Origin: Streptomyces sp. NK08204
GTDB lineage: Bacteria; Actinomycetota; Actinomycetes; Streptomycetales; Streptomycetaceae
Direction of reading: 5' to 3'
NCBI RefSeq assembly: GCF_020400585.1
Contig: NZ_JAINVF010000001.1
Span: 310,001-374,000, forward strand
Length of the DNA: 64,000 bases
A program made the position numbers and the translations under genes. This document shows, piece by piece, positions 16,751-27,387 of this stretch (position 1 is the first letter of the stretch; every line of letters begins with the position of its first letter). The notes beneath the pieces are model-generated. The model worked only from the letters and a program-made list of their open reading frames with translations. It did not search any database and was not told the DNA's origin.

Positions 16751-18111
16751 GCGCCCTCCTGGAGAGGGCGGCCGGTGGTCTTCGCCCAGTCGGCGGCCCC
16801 GCCGACCAGCACGGCCAGGTCGTCGGCGCCGCCGCGGGCCAGGAGGCTGGCGGCGGTCGTGGCGCGCTCGCCGTGCCCGCACATCACGACCGTCCCGTGC
16901 GGTGGTGCCCCGGTCGGCCGGGTCAGGGTGCCGAGTTCGGTGTGCCGGGCTCCGGGGATGTGCCCGGCCGTGTACTCGGCCCGCTGGCGTACGTCGAGGA
17001 CGGGCCGGTCGCCGATGCGGTCGGCCGTGACGAGTTCCAGCGTCCGCAGGGATCCGCCGTCCGCGCGCCAGGCGTCCGGGCCGCCTGCCAGGTGGCCGGC
17101 GAGACGGTCGTAGCCGATCTTCGCCGCCTGCCAGGCCACCTCCGCCGCGTCCTGGCCGGGGCCGAGGACGAACACCAGCGGAGCCTCGGGCGGCAGCAGC
17201 CAGCCCAGCCAGGTGGCGAATGCCGCGCGCAGGGGGATGGAGACGGCACCGGGGACGTGCCCGGCGGCGAACTGCCGCACCGGGCGGACGTCGACCAGTT
17301 GCGCGCCCTGGCCGAGCAGTTCCCGCACCGCCGCGGTGTCCAGCGGCGCCAGGCCCGGGGCGGCGGGCAGGAGGGCGGGACCGTGCCGGTTCGCCTCGCC
17401 CAGCCGGTCGAAGTACGCGGGGTAGGTGCCCAGGCTGTCCAGCAGTTCCCGGACGAAGGCGTCCTCGTCCGGCGCCGCGAGCAGCGGGTTGGCCCGCTTC
17501 TGGGCGCCGACGGTCGTGGTGCGCTCGGCGCCGGGCGGGGCGGAGCAGAACGACCCGGCACCGTGCGTGGGCCACACGGCGGTGGCGTCCGGCAGGGCGG
17601 CGAGGCGGTGCAGGGAGCGGTACTGGGCGCGGGCCAGCTCCTCCGCGCGGCCGGGGCCGAGGAGGTCGGTGCGCGCGGCCGAGCCGACGATCAGGGAGCC
17701 ACCGGTGAAGACGCCCAGCGCCCGGGGGCCGTCGAGCAACAGGTAGGACAGGTGCTCGTCGGTGTGGCCCGGGGTGGCCAGCGCCCGCAGGGTGAGGCCG
17801 CCCAGGTCGGTCTCGTCGCCGTCGGCGAGCGGGGTGTGCGGGAAGGCGCGTTCCGAGGCGGCGGAGGCCAGCACGGTGGCGCCGTCGTCGTGGGCGAGCT
17901 GCAGGGCGCCGGTGAGGAAGTCGGCGTGCAGGTGCGTGTCGGCCGCGTACGCGACCGTGAGGCCGCGCTCGGTCGCGGCCTGGCGGAGCGCGCGGACGTC
18001 CCGGGAGGCGTCGACGGCCAGGGCTCGGCCGTCGCCGAGGTCGACGAGGTAGGCGCTGTTGCCCAGCCCCTCGTCGACGAGGGGGATCAGGTGTTCGTCG
18101 GTGAATCCCAC
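16747..18111 (-). CDS. Persulfide dioxygenase-like MBL hydrolase with two rhodanese domains
   Basis: This protein of about 454 residues begins with GTG 18111 after GGAGG. Residues 1-240 form a metallo-beta-lactamase fold with THLHADF (metal His and Asp), TPGHTDEHLSYLL and WPTHGAGSFC, as in ETHE1-type persulfide dioxygenases. Two rhodanese domains follow. The first (LVDVRPVRQFAAGHVPGAV) lacks an active-site Cys; the second has the loop VVMCGHGERATTA with a candidate catalytic Cys. It should oxidise glutathione- or low-molecular-thiol persulfide to sulfite. A longer frame reaching 18648 is spurious. Confidence 0.88.
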   Translation of the reverse strand: MGFTDEHLIPLVDEGLGNSAYLVDLGDGRALAVDASRDVRALRQAATERGLTVAYAADTHLHADFLTGALQLAHDDGATVLASAASERAFPHTPLADGDETDLGGLTLRALATPGHTDEHLSYLLLDGPRALGVFTGGSLIVGSAARTDLLGPGRAEELARAQYRSLHRLAALPDATAVWPTHGAGSFCSAPPGAERTTTVGAQKRANPLLAAPDEDAFVRELLDSLGTYPAYFDRLGEANRHGPALLPAAPGLAPLDTAAVRELLGQGAQLVDVRPVRQFAAGHVPGAVSIPLRAAFATWLGWLLPPEAPLVFVLGPGQDAAEVAWQAAKIGYDRLAGHLAGGPDAWRADGGSLRTLELVTADRIGDRPVLDVRQRAEYTAGHIPGARHTELGTLTRPTGAPPHGTVVMCGHGERATTAASLLARGGADDLAVLVGGAADWAKTTGRPLQEGA

Positions 18112-18162
18112 GATGTCCTCCAGTCGTGCCGGGCCGGGGCGGCGCAGCCCCTCCTCCCTCGT

Positions 18163-18186
18163 ACAATATTCCACAGATTTATGGAG
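18163..18186. promoter_or_regulatory. A/T-rich operator-like site before the persulfide dioxygenase operon
   Basis: A 24-bp A/T-rich stretch stands out against its surroundings. It contains the imperfect 16-bp dyad TCCACAGATTTATGGA (12 of 16 positions symmetric). Persulfide dioxygenase genes are often controlled by ArsR-type repressors with A/T-rich dyads, but no such regulator gene is nearby. It may simply be the promoter. Confidence 0.4.
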
Positions 18187-18277
18187 GATGCCATGCGTGG
18201 ACCGGTCGCCTCCCGGCTGGAGAGGGACGGCGCCGGGCGCCCTCACCCGGCCTCCCGCGGAACAGCCCGCCGGGTGA

Positions 18278-18314
18278 GGGTCCAACGGCCCGGACGCGTT
18301 GGTCCCACCGGCCC
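18278..18314. promoter_or_regulatory. Pair of box-like sites before the small SHOCT-like gene
   Basis: 18278-18291 GGGTCCAACGGCCC and 18301-18314 GGTCCCACCGGCCC each differ from the core at one base. Their centres are 23 bp apart and lie 60-85 bp before GTG 18370. Confidence 0.5.
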
Positions 18315-18369
18315 ATGCGGGAGGTGTGCGGCGGTGGGACGGTGACGACGAGGCCTCGGGGAGGAAACC

Positions 18370-18678
18370 GTGTTGCGCCGGACCTTCGCGGGCCGGCCGC
18401 GAGGACGGACGGTGACAGCGATGTTCCGGTACGACCACAGTCCCGGCTGGTTCGCCATGTCGGCGGGCACGACCTTCCTCCGGGCGGAGATCACCGCCTT
18501 CGGCGTCCTGCTCCTGCGGGTCCTGTCCCGGCCGGGCGGCTCCGCCACGTCCGCCGGCGCCCCGCCCACCGGGTCCGCGTCCGCCGACGGACAACTGCTC
18601 GCGGAACGCTTCGCCCGCGGCGACATCGACGAGGACGCGTACTCCCATCGCCTCGGCGTCCTACGCAGGCGCCGGTGA
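18370..18678 (+). CDS. Small SHOCT-like protein
   Basis: This 102-residue protein has a basic start, a hydrophobic segment (AEITAFGVLLLRVLS) and a C-terminal SHOCT-type motif ADGQLLAERFARGDIDEDAYSHRLGVL. GTG 18370 is preceded by GGGGAGGAAA; ATG 18421 inside the frame is an alternative start. It lies 58 bp before the P1B ATPase gene and may be transcribed with it. Function is not known. Confidence 0.65.
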   Translation: MLRRTFAGRPRGRTVTAMFRYDHSPGWFAMSAGTTFLRAEITAFGVLLLRVLSRPGGSATSAGAPPTGSASADGQLLAERFARGDIDEDAYSHRLGVLRRRR

Positions 18679-18736
18679 CCCCCCGCTCGCCAGGCGCTGA
18701 GCGGCGCCCCGCGGGCCCGCTCCCCGAAGGGCGACC

Positions 18737-21040
<2,304 letters not shown>

Positions 21041-21085
21041 GAGCCCGCGGCGCCGGCTGCCGGAGCCCTTCGCCCGCAGCCGGGT

Positions 21086-21099
21086 GGGCCACTCGGCCC
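21086..21099. promoter_or_regulatory. DosR/OsdR-like box before the acyl-CoA synthetase
   Basis: GGGCCACTCGGCCC matches the core exactly and lies about 90 bp before ATG 21183. Confidence 0.65.
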
Positions 21100-21182
21100 G
21101 CACGGTGCCCGGTCAGCCCCTGTGCGGCCCGTACCCACCGCCGGACGCTGAAGGCGGGAGCCTGTCGGAGGGAGAGTCCGCG

Positions 21183-23870
21183 ATGACCGGCATCCAGGAG
21201 GCCCCGGTGCACGCCCTGCTGGCCGACGGAACCACCGTACGCATACGACGGGCGGGCCCGGCGGACCACGAGGACGTACGGCGGCTGTACGAGGAGATGT
21301 CGCCGCAGAACCTGCGTATGCGGTTCTTCTCCGTCAGCCCGGCCTCCGCCGGGCGGGCCGCCGACCGGGTGGCCGGAGGCGAACGCCCCGGCTACCGCGC
21401 GCTGGCCGCCGAGTGCGGTGGGCGGCTCGTGGGGCTTGCCGAGTACGAAGTCCTGCCGGACGGCGGCACGGCGGAGGTCTCGGTGGCCGTCGCCGACGGC
21501 TGGCACCACCGCGGTGTGGGCACCCTCCTGCTGGAGCACCTCGCGGACGCCGCGCGTTCGGCGGGCGTCACCGCGTTCAGCGCCGACACCCTGGCCGAGA
21601 ACCACGACGTGCTGAAGGTCTTCCACGACCTGGGGCTGCGTATCACCCGCCGCTTCGAGGGACCCGAGGTGCACTGCAGGGTCGAACTCACCGAGGACGA
21701 GGCCTACTTGAGCGCCGTCGAGGCCCGGGGCCGGGTCGCCGACGTGGTCAGCCTGGAGCCGCTGCTGCGGCCCCGGGCGGTCGCCGTGATCGGCGCCGGC
21801 CGTAGACCGGGGTCGGTCGGGCGCGCGATCCTGCGGAACATCCACAACGGTTCCTACGCCGGACGGTTGTACGCCGTGCACCCCGAGGCCGAGGCGATCG
21901 CCGGGGTGCACGCCTGCCCGTCCGTCGCCGCGCTGCCGCAGGTGCCGGACCTCGCCGTGATCGCCGTACCGGCCGCGGCCGTCGCCGAGGTGGCACAGGA
22001 GTGCGGGCGGGCCGGTGTGCGCGCCCTGCTCGTGGTGTCCGCGGGCCTGGACACGCACCAGAGCGGCGCGCTGCTGGGCGCGTGCCGCGCTCACGGGATG
22101 CGGCTGGTCGGCCCGAACTGCCTGGGCCTGGCCAACACCGACGACGGTGTCCGCCTGGACGCCACCTTCGCCGCCCGGCACCCCGGGCCCGGCACCGCGG
22201 GAGTCGCCGTGCAGTCCGGCGGCGTCGGTATCGCACTGCTGGACGGCCTGGCCCGGCTCGGCATCGGGTTGTCGACGTTCGTCTCGCTCGGCGACAAGTA
22301 CGACGTCAGCGGCAACGACATGCTCCAGTGGTGGGAGAGCGACGGGCACACCGACCTGGCGCTGCTGCACCTGGAGTCCTTCGGCAATCCCCGCGCGTTC
22401 TCCCGCACGGCCCGACGGGTGGCCCGGTCGATACCGGTGCTGACCGTGGACGCGGGCCGGTCCGCGGCCGGGCGGCGGGCCGCCGCCTCGCACACCGCGG
22501 CGGCGGCCACCCCGACCATGACCCGGCGGGCCCTGTTCACCCAGGCAGGCATCACCGCCACCCGCACCATCGGTGAACTCCTCGACACCGCCGCCCTCCT
22601 GCACGCCCAGCCGCTCCCCGACGGCAGAAGGGTCGCCGTCGTCAGCAACGCGGGCGGTGCCGGGGTCCTGGCCGCCGACGCGTGCGCGGACGCCGGGCTG
22701 GTCGTGCCACCGCTCGCCGCCGGCCTGGTGGACGAACTCCTCGCCCTGCTGCCCGACGGGGCGAGCGCGACCAACCCCGTGGACGTCACGGCGGCCGTCG
22801 ACGAGGACCGGCTGCGGGCCTGCGTCGGTCTGCTGGCCCGGCACGGTGCGGTCGACACCGTCCTGGTGAGCCTGGTCCCCACGGCGGTCGCCGCGGCCAC
22901 CGGCGAGGACCTGGTGCGCGCGCTGACCTCGGTGCCCCGCCCGCTCGCCCGCCCGGTGGTCGTCGTACTGCCCGCGCAGGCGGCCCGCGTCGAGCTGCTG
23001 CCGGCCGTCGGCGGCGGCACCGTGCCCGCCTATTCGGACGCCGAGGACGCCGCCCGCGCCGTGGCCCATGCCGCGGCCCGCGCCGACTGGCTCGCCCGGC
23101 CGGCCGGCACCGTACCGGAGCCGGCGGGCGTGGACACGGGGCGGGCGAAGAGCCTGACCGTCGCCTTCCTGCACGGGAATCCGGAAGGGGGCTGGCTCGA
23201 TCCGCGGGCGACGGCCACGCTCCTGGACTGCTACGGCATCCCGCAGATCCCCTGGGCCTGGGCGCGGGACGAGGGTGAGGCGGTCGCCGCTGCCGAGCGG
23301 CTCGCCGGACCGGACGGGCGGGTCGTCCTGAAGGCGTACTGGCCCGGTCTGCTGCACAAGAGCGAGCAGCACGCCCTGCACCTCGGCCTGCAGAACGCCT
23401 CCGAGGTCAGGGCCGCCCACCGCGATCTGGTCGCCCGGTTCGGCGACCGGATGACCGGGGTGGTCGTCCAGCCGCTCGCCGAGCGCGGCACGGAACTGTT
23501 CGCCGGGGTCGTCCAGGACGAGGTCTTCGGGCCGCTCGTCGTGTTCGGCCTCGGCGGCACCGCCACCGAACTGCTCGCCGACCACGCCGCCCGCCTCGCC
23601 CCGCTCACCGACCTTGACGTGCACGACCTGCTGACCTCGCCGCGCTGCTCCCCGCTGCTGTTCGGCTACGCCGGCAGCCCCGCCGCCGACCTCGGCGCTC
23701 TGGAGCAGCTGCTGCACCGGCTGTCCCGGCTCGCCTCCGACCTGCCCGAACTGGCGGAGACCGATCTCAACCCGGTCCTGGCCGGGCCGCGCGGTATCAC
23801 CGCGCTCGACGCCCGGGTCCGGCTCGTGCCGCGCCACCCCCACGATCCATACCTGCGCAGGCTGCGCTGA
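21183..23870 (+). CDS. GNAT acetyltransferase fused to ADP-forming acyl-CoA synthetase
   Basis: The protein is 895 residues. An N-terminal GNAT domain at about 1-170 has the acetyl-CoA loop HHRGVGTLLLEHL. A CoA-binding Rossmann domain (VAVIGAGRRPGSVGRAILRNI) and succinyl-CoA-ligase-like domains follow, with candidate catalytic His 437 in AASHTAAAATP. An ATP-grasp domain ends the protein (VVLKAYWPGLLHKSEQHALHLGL). The order matches the Pat/PatZ class of protein lysine acetyltransferases, which inactivate acetyl-CoA synthetase; an AcsA homologue lies at 62154. Because the His is present, ligase activity (acetate plus ATP from acetyl-CoA) cannot be excluded. GGAGGGAGAG precedes ATG 21183. Confidence 0.9.
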   Translation: MTGIQEAPVHALLADGTTVRIRRAGPADHEDVRRLYEEMSPQNLRMRFFSVSPASAGRAADRVAGGERPGYRALAAECGGRLVGLAEYEVLPDGGTAEVSVAVADGWHHRGVGTLLLEHLADAARSAGVTAFSADTLAENHDVLKVFHDLGLRITRRFEGPEVHCRVELTEDEAYLSAVEARGRVADVVSLEPLLRPRAVAVIGAGRRPGSVGRAILRNIHNGSYAGRLYAVHPEAEAIAGVHACPSVAALPQVPDLAVIAVPAAAVAEVAQECGRAGVRALLVVSAGLDTHQSGALLGACRAHGMRLVGPNCLGLANTDDGVRLDATFAARHPGPGTAGVAVQSGGVGIALLDGLARLGIGLSTFVSLGDKYDVSGNDMLQWWESDGHTDLALLHLESFGNPRAFSRTARRVARSIPVLTVDAGRSAAGRRAAASHTAAAATPTMTRRALFTQAGITATRTIGELLDTAALLHAQPLPDGRRVAVVSNAGGAGVLAADACADAGLVVPPLAAGLVDELLALLPDGASATNPVDVTAAVDEDRLRACVGLLARHGAVDTVLVSLVPTAVAAATGEDLVRALTSVPRPLARPVVVVLPAQAARVELLPAVGGGTVPAYSDAEDAARAVAHAAARADWLARPAGTVPEPAGVDTGRAKSLTVAFLHGNPEGGWLDPRATATLLDCYGIPQIPWAWARDEGEAVAAAERLAGPDGRVVLKAYWPGLLHKSEQHALHLGLQNASEVRAAHRDLVARFGDRMTGVVVQPLAERGTELFAGVVQDEVFGPLVVFGLGGTATELLADHAARLAPLTDLDVHDLLTSPRCSPLLFGYAGSPAADLGALEQLLHRLSRLASDLPELAETDLNPVLAGPRGITALDARVRLVPRHPHDPYLRRLR

Positions 23871-23898
23871 CGGGGCGCCACCGCTGAAGGAGGTAACC

Positions 23899-24627
23899 AT
23901 GAAACCCACCAAGGTCGGCGCCGTCATGACCGACGACGTCGTCACGGTCCGCCACGACACCCCGTTCAAGGAGGTGGTGCGCCTGCTGCGCGGACACGGC
24001 ATCAGCGGGCTGCCGGTCATCGACGAGGACGACAAGGTCATCGGGGTGATCTCCGAGACCGACCTGATGCGGCGCCAGGCACGGGCACCGGAGTCCGGCG
24101 GTGGTTTCGCCGCCTGGGTGCGCGGTCTGCACCTGGGGACGGGTGGGAGCGCAGCCCGCGGCCGGACGCGTACGGCGGGCGAGCTGATGTCGGCGCCCGC
24201 CGTGACGGTCCCCGCGCAGGCGGTGCTGTCGGAGGCCGCCCGGCTGATGACGCGGCACGGCGTCGAACGGCTTCCGGTGGTCGATGAGGAGGACCGGCTG
24301 GTCGGCATCGTCACGCGCCGCGACCTGCTCCAGGTCTTCCTGCGTCCCGACGACGAGATCCGGCGGGCCGTACAGGGCGAGGTGTTCGCCGATGCCCTGT
24401 GGCTCAGCCCGGACATCGTGGACGTCGGGGTCGACGACGGCGTGGTCACCCTCACCGGGCAGTTGGAGCGCCGCGGCGACGTCAGCGCCGCGGTCGGTCT
24501 GACGCGACGGGTGGACGGTGTCGTGGACGTCGTCGACCAGCTCACCTACCGCTTCGACGACAGGCACGTACAGGCGGCGGAACCGGCCGTGCACGGCGTG
24601 GCGGACGACTGGCTGCGCCGCCCGTGA
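23899..24627 (+). CDS. CBS-BON protein
   Basis: This 242-residue protein has two CBS domains (about 6-60 and 92-150; LPVIDEDDKVIGVISETDL and LPVVDEEDRLVGIVTRRDLLQVFL) and a C-terminal BON-type domain (VDVGVDDGVVTLTGQLERR, VDGVVDVVDQL). The CBS part should bind adenine nucleotides; BON domains often bind membranes or ligands. It lies 28 bp after the acyl-CoA synthetase gene with its own AAGGAGG, so the two are likely co-transcribed. Four more CBS-BON paralogues are in the window. Confidence 0.92.
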   Translation: MKPTKVGAVMTDDVVTVRHDTPFKEVVRLLRGHGISGLPVIDEDDKVIGVISETDLMRRQARAPESGGGFAAWVRGLHLGTGGSAARGRTRTAGELMSAPAVTVPAQAVLSEAARLMTRHGVERLPVVDEEDRLVGIVTRRDLLQVFLRPDDEIRRAVQGEVFADALWLSPDIVDVGVDDGVVTLTGQLERRGDVSAAVGLTRRVDGVVDVVDQLTYRFDDRHVQAAEPAVHGVADDWLRRP

Positions 24628-24718
24628 GCCCCCGTGAGCCGCCACGTGAGCTCAGAGGCAACTGAGAGATTGCTGTGCCAGGCTGGCGCGCGCCCTACCC
24701 CCCTCTTGGAGCGCCTCG

Positions 24719-25237
24719 ATGAATCTGTTCCACGGTCTGCCCACCCATGTCCTGCTGGTCCATGTGGTCGTCGTACTGATACCCCTGACGGCGCTGGCCC
24801 TGGTCACGGCCGCGCTGTGGCCGCGCGCCGCACGGCAGCTGGGCCCGCTGCTGCCGCTTCTGGCGCTCGCCGCCCTGGGCAGCGTGCCGCTGACCACGCA
24901 TGCCGGTGAGTGGCTCGAGCGGCATGTGGACGACGACGCCCTGGTACGGCGGCACACCGAGCTGGGTGACGGACTGCTGCCGTGGGCCGTGGCTCTGTTC
25001 GTCGCGGCGGCAGTCGTGTGGTGGGTGGGCCGGCTCGCTTCGGCGGAGCGTGCAGAGGGCAGCCGCCCCCGCTGGTCGGCCCTGCCGGTGCGGATCGTCA
25101 TCGGGGTGCTCTCGCTGGCCGTCGCGGTCGGCGCGGTGGTGGACGTCTACCGGATCGGCGACTCCGGTGCGAAGGCCGCCTGGCACGACGCCTACTCGAA
25201 GACGGAGACCGGGGACCACGATGAGGACGGCTCCTGA
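24719..25237 (+). CDS. DUF2231-like membrane protein
   Basis: This 172-residue protein has four transmembrane helices and the family start FHGLPTHVLLVHVVVVLIPLTAL, followed by LLPLLALAALGSVPLTTHAGEWLE, a His-containing loop and a last helix (IVIGVLSLAVAVGAVVDVYRIGDSGAKAAWH). DUF2231 proteins carry conserved His residues that may bind heme or metal. A strong hairpin follows the stop. Confidence 0.8.
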   Translation: MNLFHGLPTHVLLVHVVVVLIPLTALALVTAALWPRAARQLGPLLPLLALAALGSVPLTTHAGEWLERHVDDDALVRRHTELGDGLLPWAVALFVAAAVVWWVGRLASAERAEGSRPRWSALPVRIVIGVLSLAVAVGAVVDVYRIGDSGAKAAWHDAYSKTETGDHDEDGS

Positions 25238-25256
25238 TCCGGCTTGAGTTCCTGTC

Positions 25257-25293
25257 GAGGGCCCCGGCCGCGCGACCGCGCGCCGGGGCCCTC
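25257..25293. terminator. Strong hairpin terminator
   Basis: GAGGGCCCCGGC (25257-25268) pairs perfectly with 25282-25293, and the loop can form a further short stem. It lies 20 nt after the DUF2231 stop. Confidence 0.8.
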
Positions 25294-25495
25294 GGTGTGT
25301 CCGCGGGCTGAGGCCCGCTCCCCGCAAAATCCGATGCTCGTGCCGGCCGCGGGCCGGTCGGCACTGGTGGAGTGCGCGGTCCGCGTGGTGTGCTGGTAGT
25401 GGCGGGAAGGACCGTTGCCCGGCGCGGAGAAGCGGCCGGCAGCCGCGCACCGCGCAATCCGGATCCGCGAGAAGTGGATGGCCCTTCCCGTCCTG

Positions 25496-26011
25496 TCATG
25501 CCGTGGCCGGGGCGGTGGTGCCGCGTGCCGCGGCGACCCGGTGCCGGACGATCTCGTCCTCCACACGTGCGACGAGGGTGTCGACCGCTGCGGCGACCCG
25601 TGGGGACAGTCCCGGTCCGAGTGAGGTGTCGGCGGCCTCGACGGCGTACGCCACCAGGCGGCCGGGCAGCCGGTCCAGCTCCCAGGCCACCTCGACGGCC
25701 TGGTCGAGCCCACGCGGACCGAGCGCCTGCGGCCGGGCCGGCCGGCGGACGTCCGGTTCCAGGCGGTGGATGCGGCCCGGGTGGCTCGGGAGGGTGTGTG
25801 CCGCCTCGATGACGACGGTCAGGTCCGTGTGGTCCCACAGCCGGATCAGCCGCCCAGGATCGAGGTCGCACTCCGCCAGGACGGTGCCGGGCGGGAAGGG
25901 CCGCTGTACCGCCCGTTCGCGCAGACGGCACAGGACCGCGTGGCCGACGCCGGCGTCGCGCCGGGACGGATCGCCGACCGCGACGACCGCGAATCGCGTA
26001 GCGGGGCGCAT
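25496..26011 (-). CDS. Hydrogenase maturation protease-like protein, ligands degenerate
   Basis: This 171-residue protein starts at ATG 26011 after GGAGGGAG. VVAVGDPSRRDAGVGHAVLCRL resembles the N-terminal motif of HybD/HycI endopeptidases (G-N/D-x4-D-[DE]-G-x-G). The second acidic residue, a nickel ligand in HybD, is Ala here; the next acidic site is LTVVIEAAH; and the usual late His of the SSHxxGL loop is not found. It may be inactive as a nickel-checking protease or have a new role. No hydrogenase structural gene is in the window. The 811-residue frame covering it is spurious. Confidence 0.7.
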   Translation of the reverse strand: MRPATRFAVVAVGDPSRRDAGVGHAVLCRLRERAVQRPFPPGTVLAECDLDPGRLIRLWDHTDLTVVIEAAHTLPSHPGRIHRLEPDVRRPARPQALGPRGLDQAVEVAWELDRLPGRLVAYAVEAADTSLGPGLSPRVAAAVDTLVARVEDEIVRHRVAAARGTTAPATA

Positions 26012-26072
26012 GGTGCGTCTCCCTCCAGTGCGGTTGTCTCCCAGCCTGCGGCGCGGCGGGTACGGCCCCCAT

Positions 26073-26107
26073 GGGCCGAAGAGCCCCGGCGCGGGCCCGG
26101 GTGGCCC
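26073..26107. promoter_or_regulatory. Boxes in the divergent protease-like/cNMP promoter
   Basis: 26073-26086 is GGGCCGAAGAGCCC (one mismatch). A second dyad, GGGCC-N5-GGCCC at 26093-26107, has a 5-bp spacer. The centres are about 20 bp apart. Confidence 0.55.
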
Positions 26108-26168
26108 GTGGTGAAGAACCGGTGCCGCGCGCACGCTGGGGTCAGTAACCACGAAGGGAGCCGGTGCG

Positions 26169-26627
26169 ATGACCTCCGCCACCACCATGACCGCGGCGCT
26201 TCCCGCCGAGCACCGTGAACGGCTGATGCGGGCCGCCCGCGAGGTCTCCTTCGAGGCCGGGACCCGCCTGTTCGAGGAGGGCCGGCGCGCCGACCGCTTC
26301 TGGATCGTGCGCACCGGGACCGTCGCCCTGGACCTGCGCGTGCCCGGCCGCCGTCCCGCCGTCATCGAATCGCTCGGGCACGGCGAACTGGTCGGTTTCT
26401 CCTGGCACTTCCCGCCGTACCTGTGGCAGCTGGGTGCCGAGGCGATGAGCCCCGTGCGGGCCTGGGAGTTCCACGCCGAGACGGTCCGGGCGATGTGCGC
26501 CGCGGACGCCGAGTTCGGCCGGGCGATCGCGGTCTGGGTCGGACGGGTGGTCGCCCATCGGCTGCACGCCTCCAGGGTCCGGCTGCTCGACCTGTACGCG
26601 CCGTACGGCAGCGGGGGCCTGACATGA
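26169..26627 (+). CDS. Stand-alone cyclic nucleotide-binding domain protein
   Basis: This 152-residue protein is a Crp-type beta-roll (VSFEAGTRLFEEGRRADRFWIVRTGTVAL, VIESLGHGELVGFSWHFPPYLWQLGA) followed by the long C-helix. There is no DNA-binding helix-turn-helix, so it is a ligand or effector module acting through contact with other proteins. The FSWHFPPYLW segment, in place of the phosphate-binding cassette GE-x5-R-A, has no Arg-Ala, so cAMP binding is doubtful. It overlaps the upstream region of the next CBS-BON gene and is probably co-transcribed with it. Confidence 0.85.
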   Translation: MTSATTMTAALPAEHRERLMRAAREVSFEAGTRLFEEGRRADRFWIVRTGTVALDLRVPGRRPAVIESLGHGELVGFSWHFPPYLWQLGAEAMSPVRAWEFHAETVRAMCAADAEFGRAIAVWVGRVVAHRLHASRVRLLDLYAPYGSGGLT

Positions 26628-26668
26628 CCGCCGTGTCCGGATCTCACCGGCGTCCGGAGGAGGAGAGC

Positions 26669-27334
26669 ATGGCCGGCAGTCCGCACCGAGTGAACGACGT
26701 GATGACGCGCGCCGCGGTGGCGGTGGGCCGCAAGGCCCTGTTCAAGGACATCGTCGAACGCATGGAGCAGTGGCAGGTCAGCGCCCTTCCCGTACTCGAG
26801 GGCGACGGCCGGGTCATCGGTGTCGTCTCCGAGGCCGACCTGCTGCCCAAGGAGGAGTTCCGGGACGACGATCCGGACCGGTTCACCCAGTTGCGCAGGC
26901 TGTCCGCCCTGGCCAAGGCGGGGGCGGTGACCGCGGACGAGCTGATGAGCACCCCGGCCGTCACCGTCCATGCCGACGCCACCCTCACCGAGGCGGCCCG
27001 CATCATGGCCCTGCGGCACGTCAAGCGGCTGCCCGTCGTCAACTCCGAGGGGCTGCTCGAAGGCGTGGTGAGCCGCGGGGACCTGCTCAAGGTGTTCCTG
27101 CGCCCGGACAACGACCTCGCCGACGAGATCCGCCGCGATGTCGTCGACGTCCTCTTCCCGGCGCCGGTCGAGCCCGTGCACGTCATGGTCACGGAGGGAG
27201 TCGCGACCCTGACCGGCCGGGTCCGGGAGGCCGACCGGATTCCGCTCGCCGTGCGCATGGCGCGGGGCGTCGAGGGCGTGGTGGCCGTGGACTGCCGGCT
27301 CACCGCGGACGACGACACGAACGCGGAAGACTGA
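26669..27334 (+). CDS. CBS-BON protein
   Basis: This 221-residue protein has two CBS domains (VNDVMTRAAVAVGRKALFKDIV, VSALPVLEGDGRVIGVVSEADLL; VKRLPVVNSEGLLEGVVSRGDLLKVFL) and a BON-like tail (VHVMVTEGVATLTGRVREAD). ATG 26669 follows GGAGGAGGAG; the longer frame from 26423 is not needed. It is closely related to the proteins at 28085 and 40268, with the same FKDIV and SEADLLPKEE wording, so these arose by duplication within the island. Confidence 0.92.
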   Translation: MAGSPHRVNDVMTRAAVAVGRKALFKDIVERMEQWQVSALPVLEGDGRVIGVVSEADLLPKEEFRDDDPDRFTQLRRLSALAKAGAVTADELMSTPAVTVHADATLTEAARIMALRHVKRLPVVNSEGLLEGVVSRGDLLKVFLRPDNDLADEIRRDVVDVLFPAPVEPVHVMVTEGVATLTGRVREADRIPLAVRMARGVEGVVAVDCRLTADDDTNAED

Positions 27335-27349
27335 ACGAGACGTAGGACG

Positions 27350-27387
27350 GACGCGTTCAGCCCTTGCCGACGCGTTCAGCCCTTGCC
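27350..27387. repeat. Perfect 19-bp tandem duplication
   Basis: GACGCGTTCAGCCCTTGCC occurs twice, at 27350-27368 and 27369-27387. It spans the stop codon of the Rv1733c-like gene, so the stop also exists in the outer copy. Confidence 0.95.

Noticed and set aside
15485-18166. An apparent 893-residue fusion reading into the MFS gene
   Set aside because: The upstream part is the wrong frame of the MBL-rhodanese gene; the MFS protein has its own ATG and AGGAGG at 16750.
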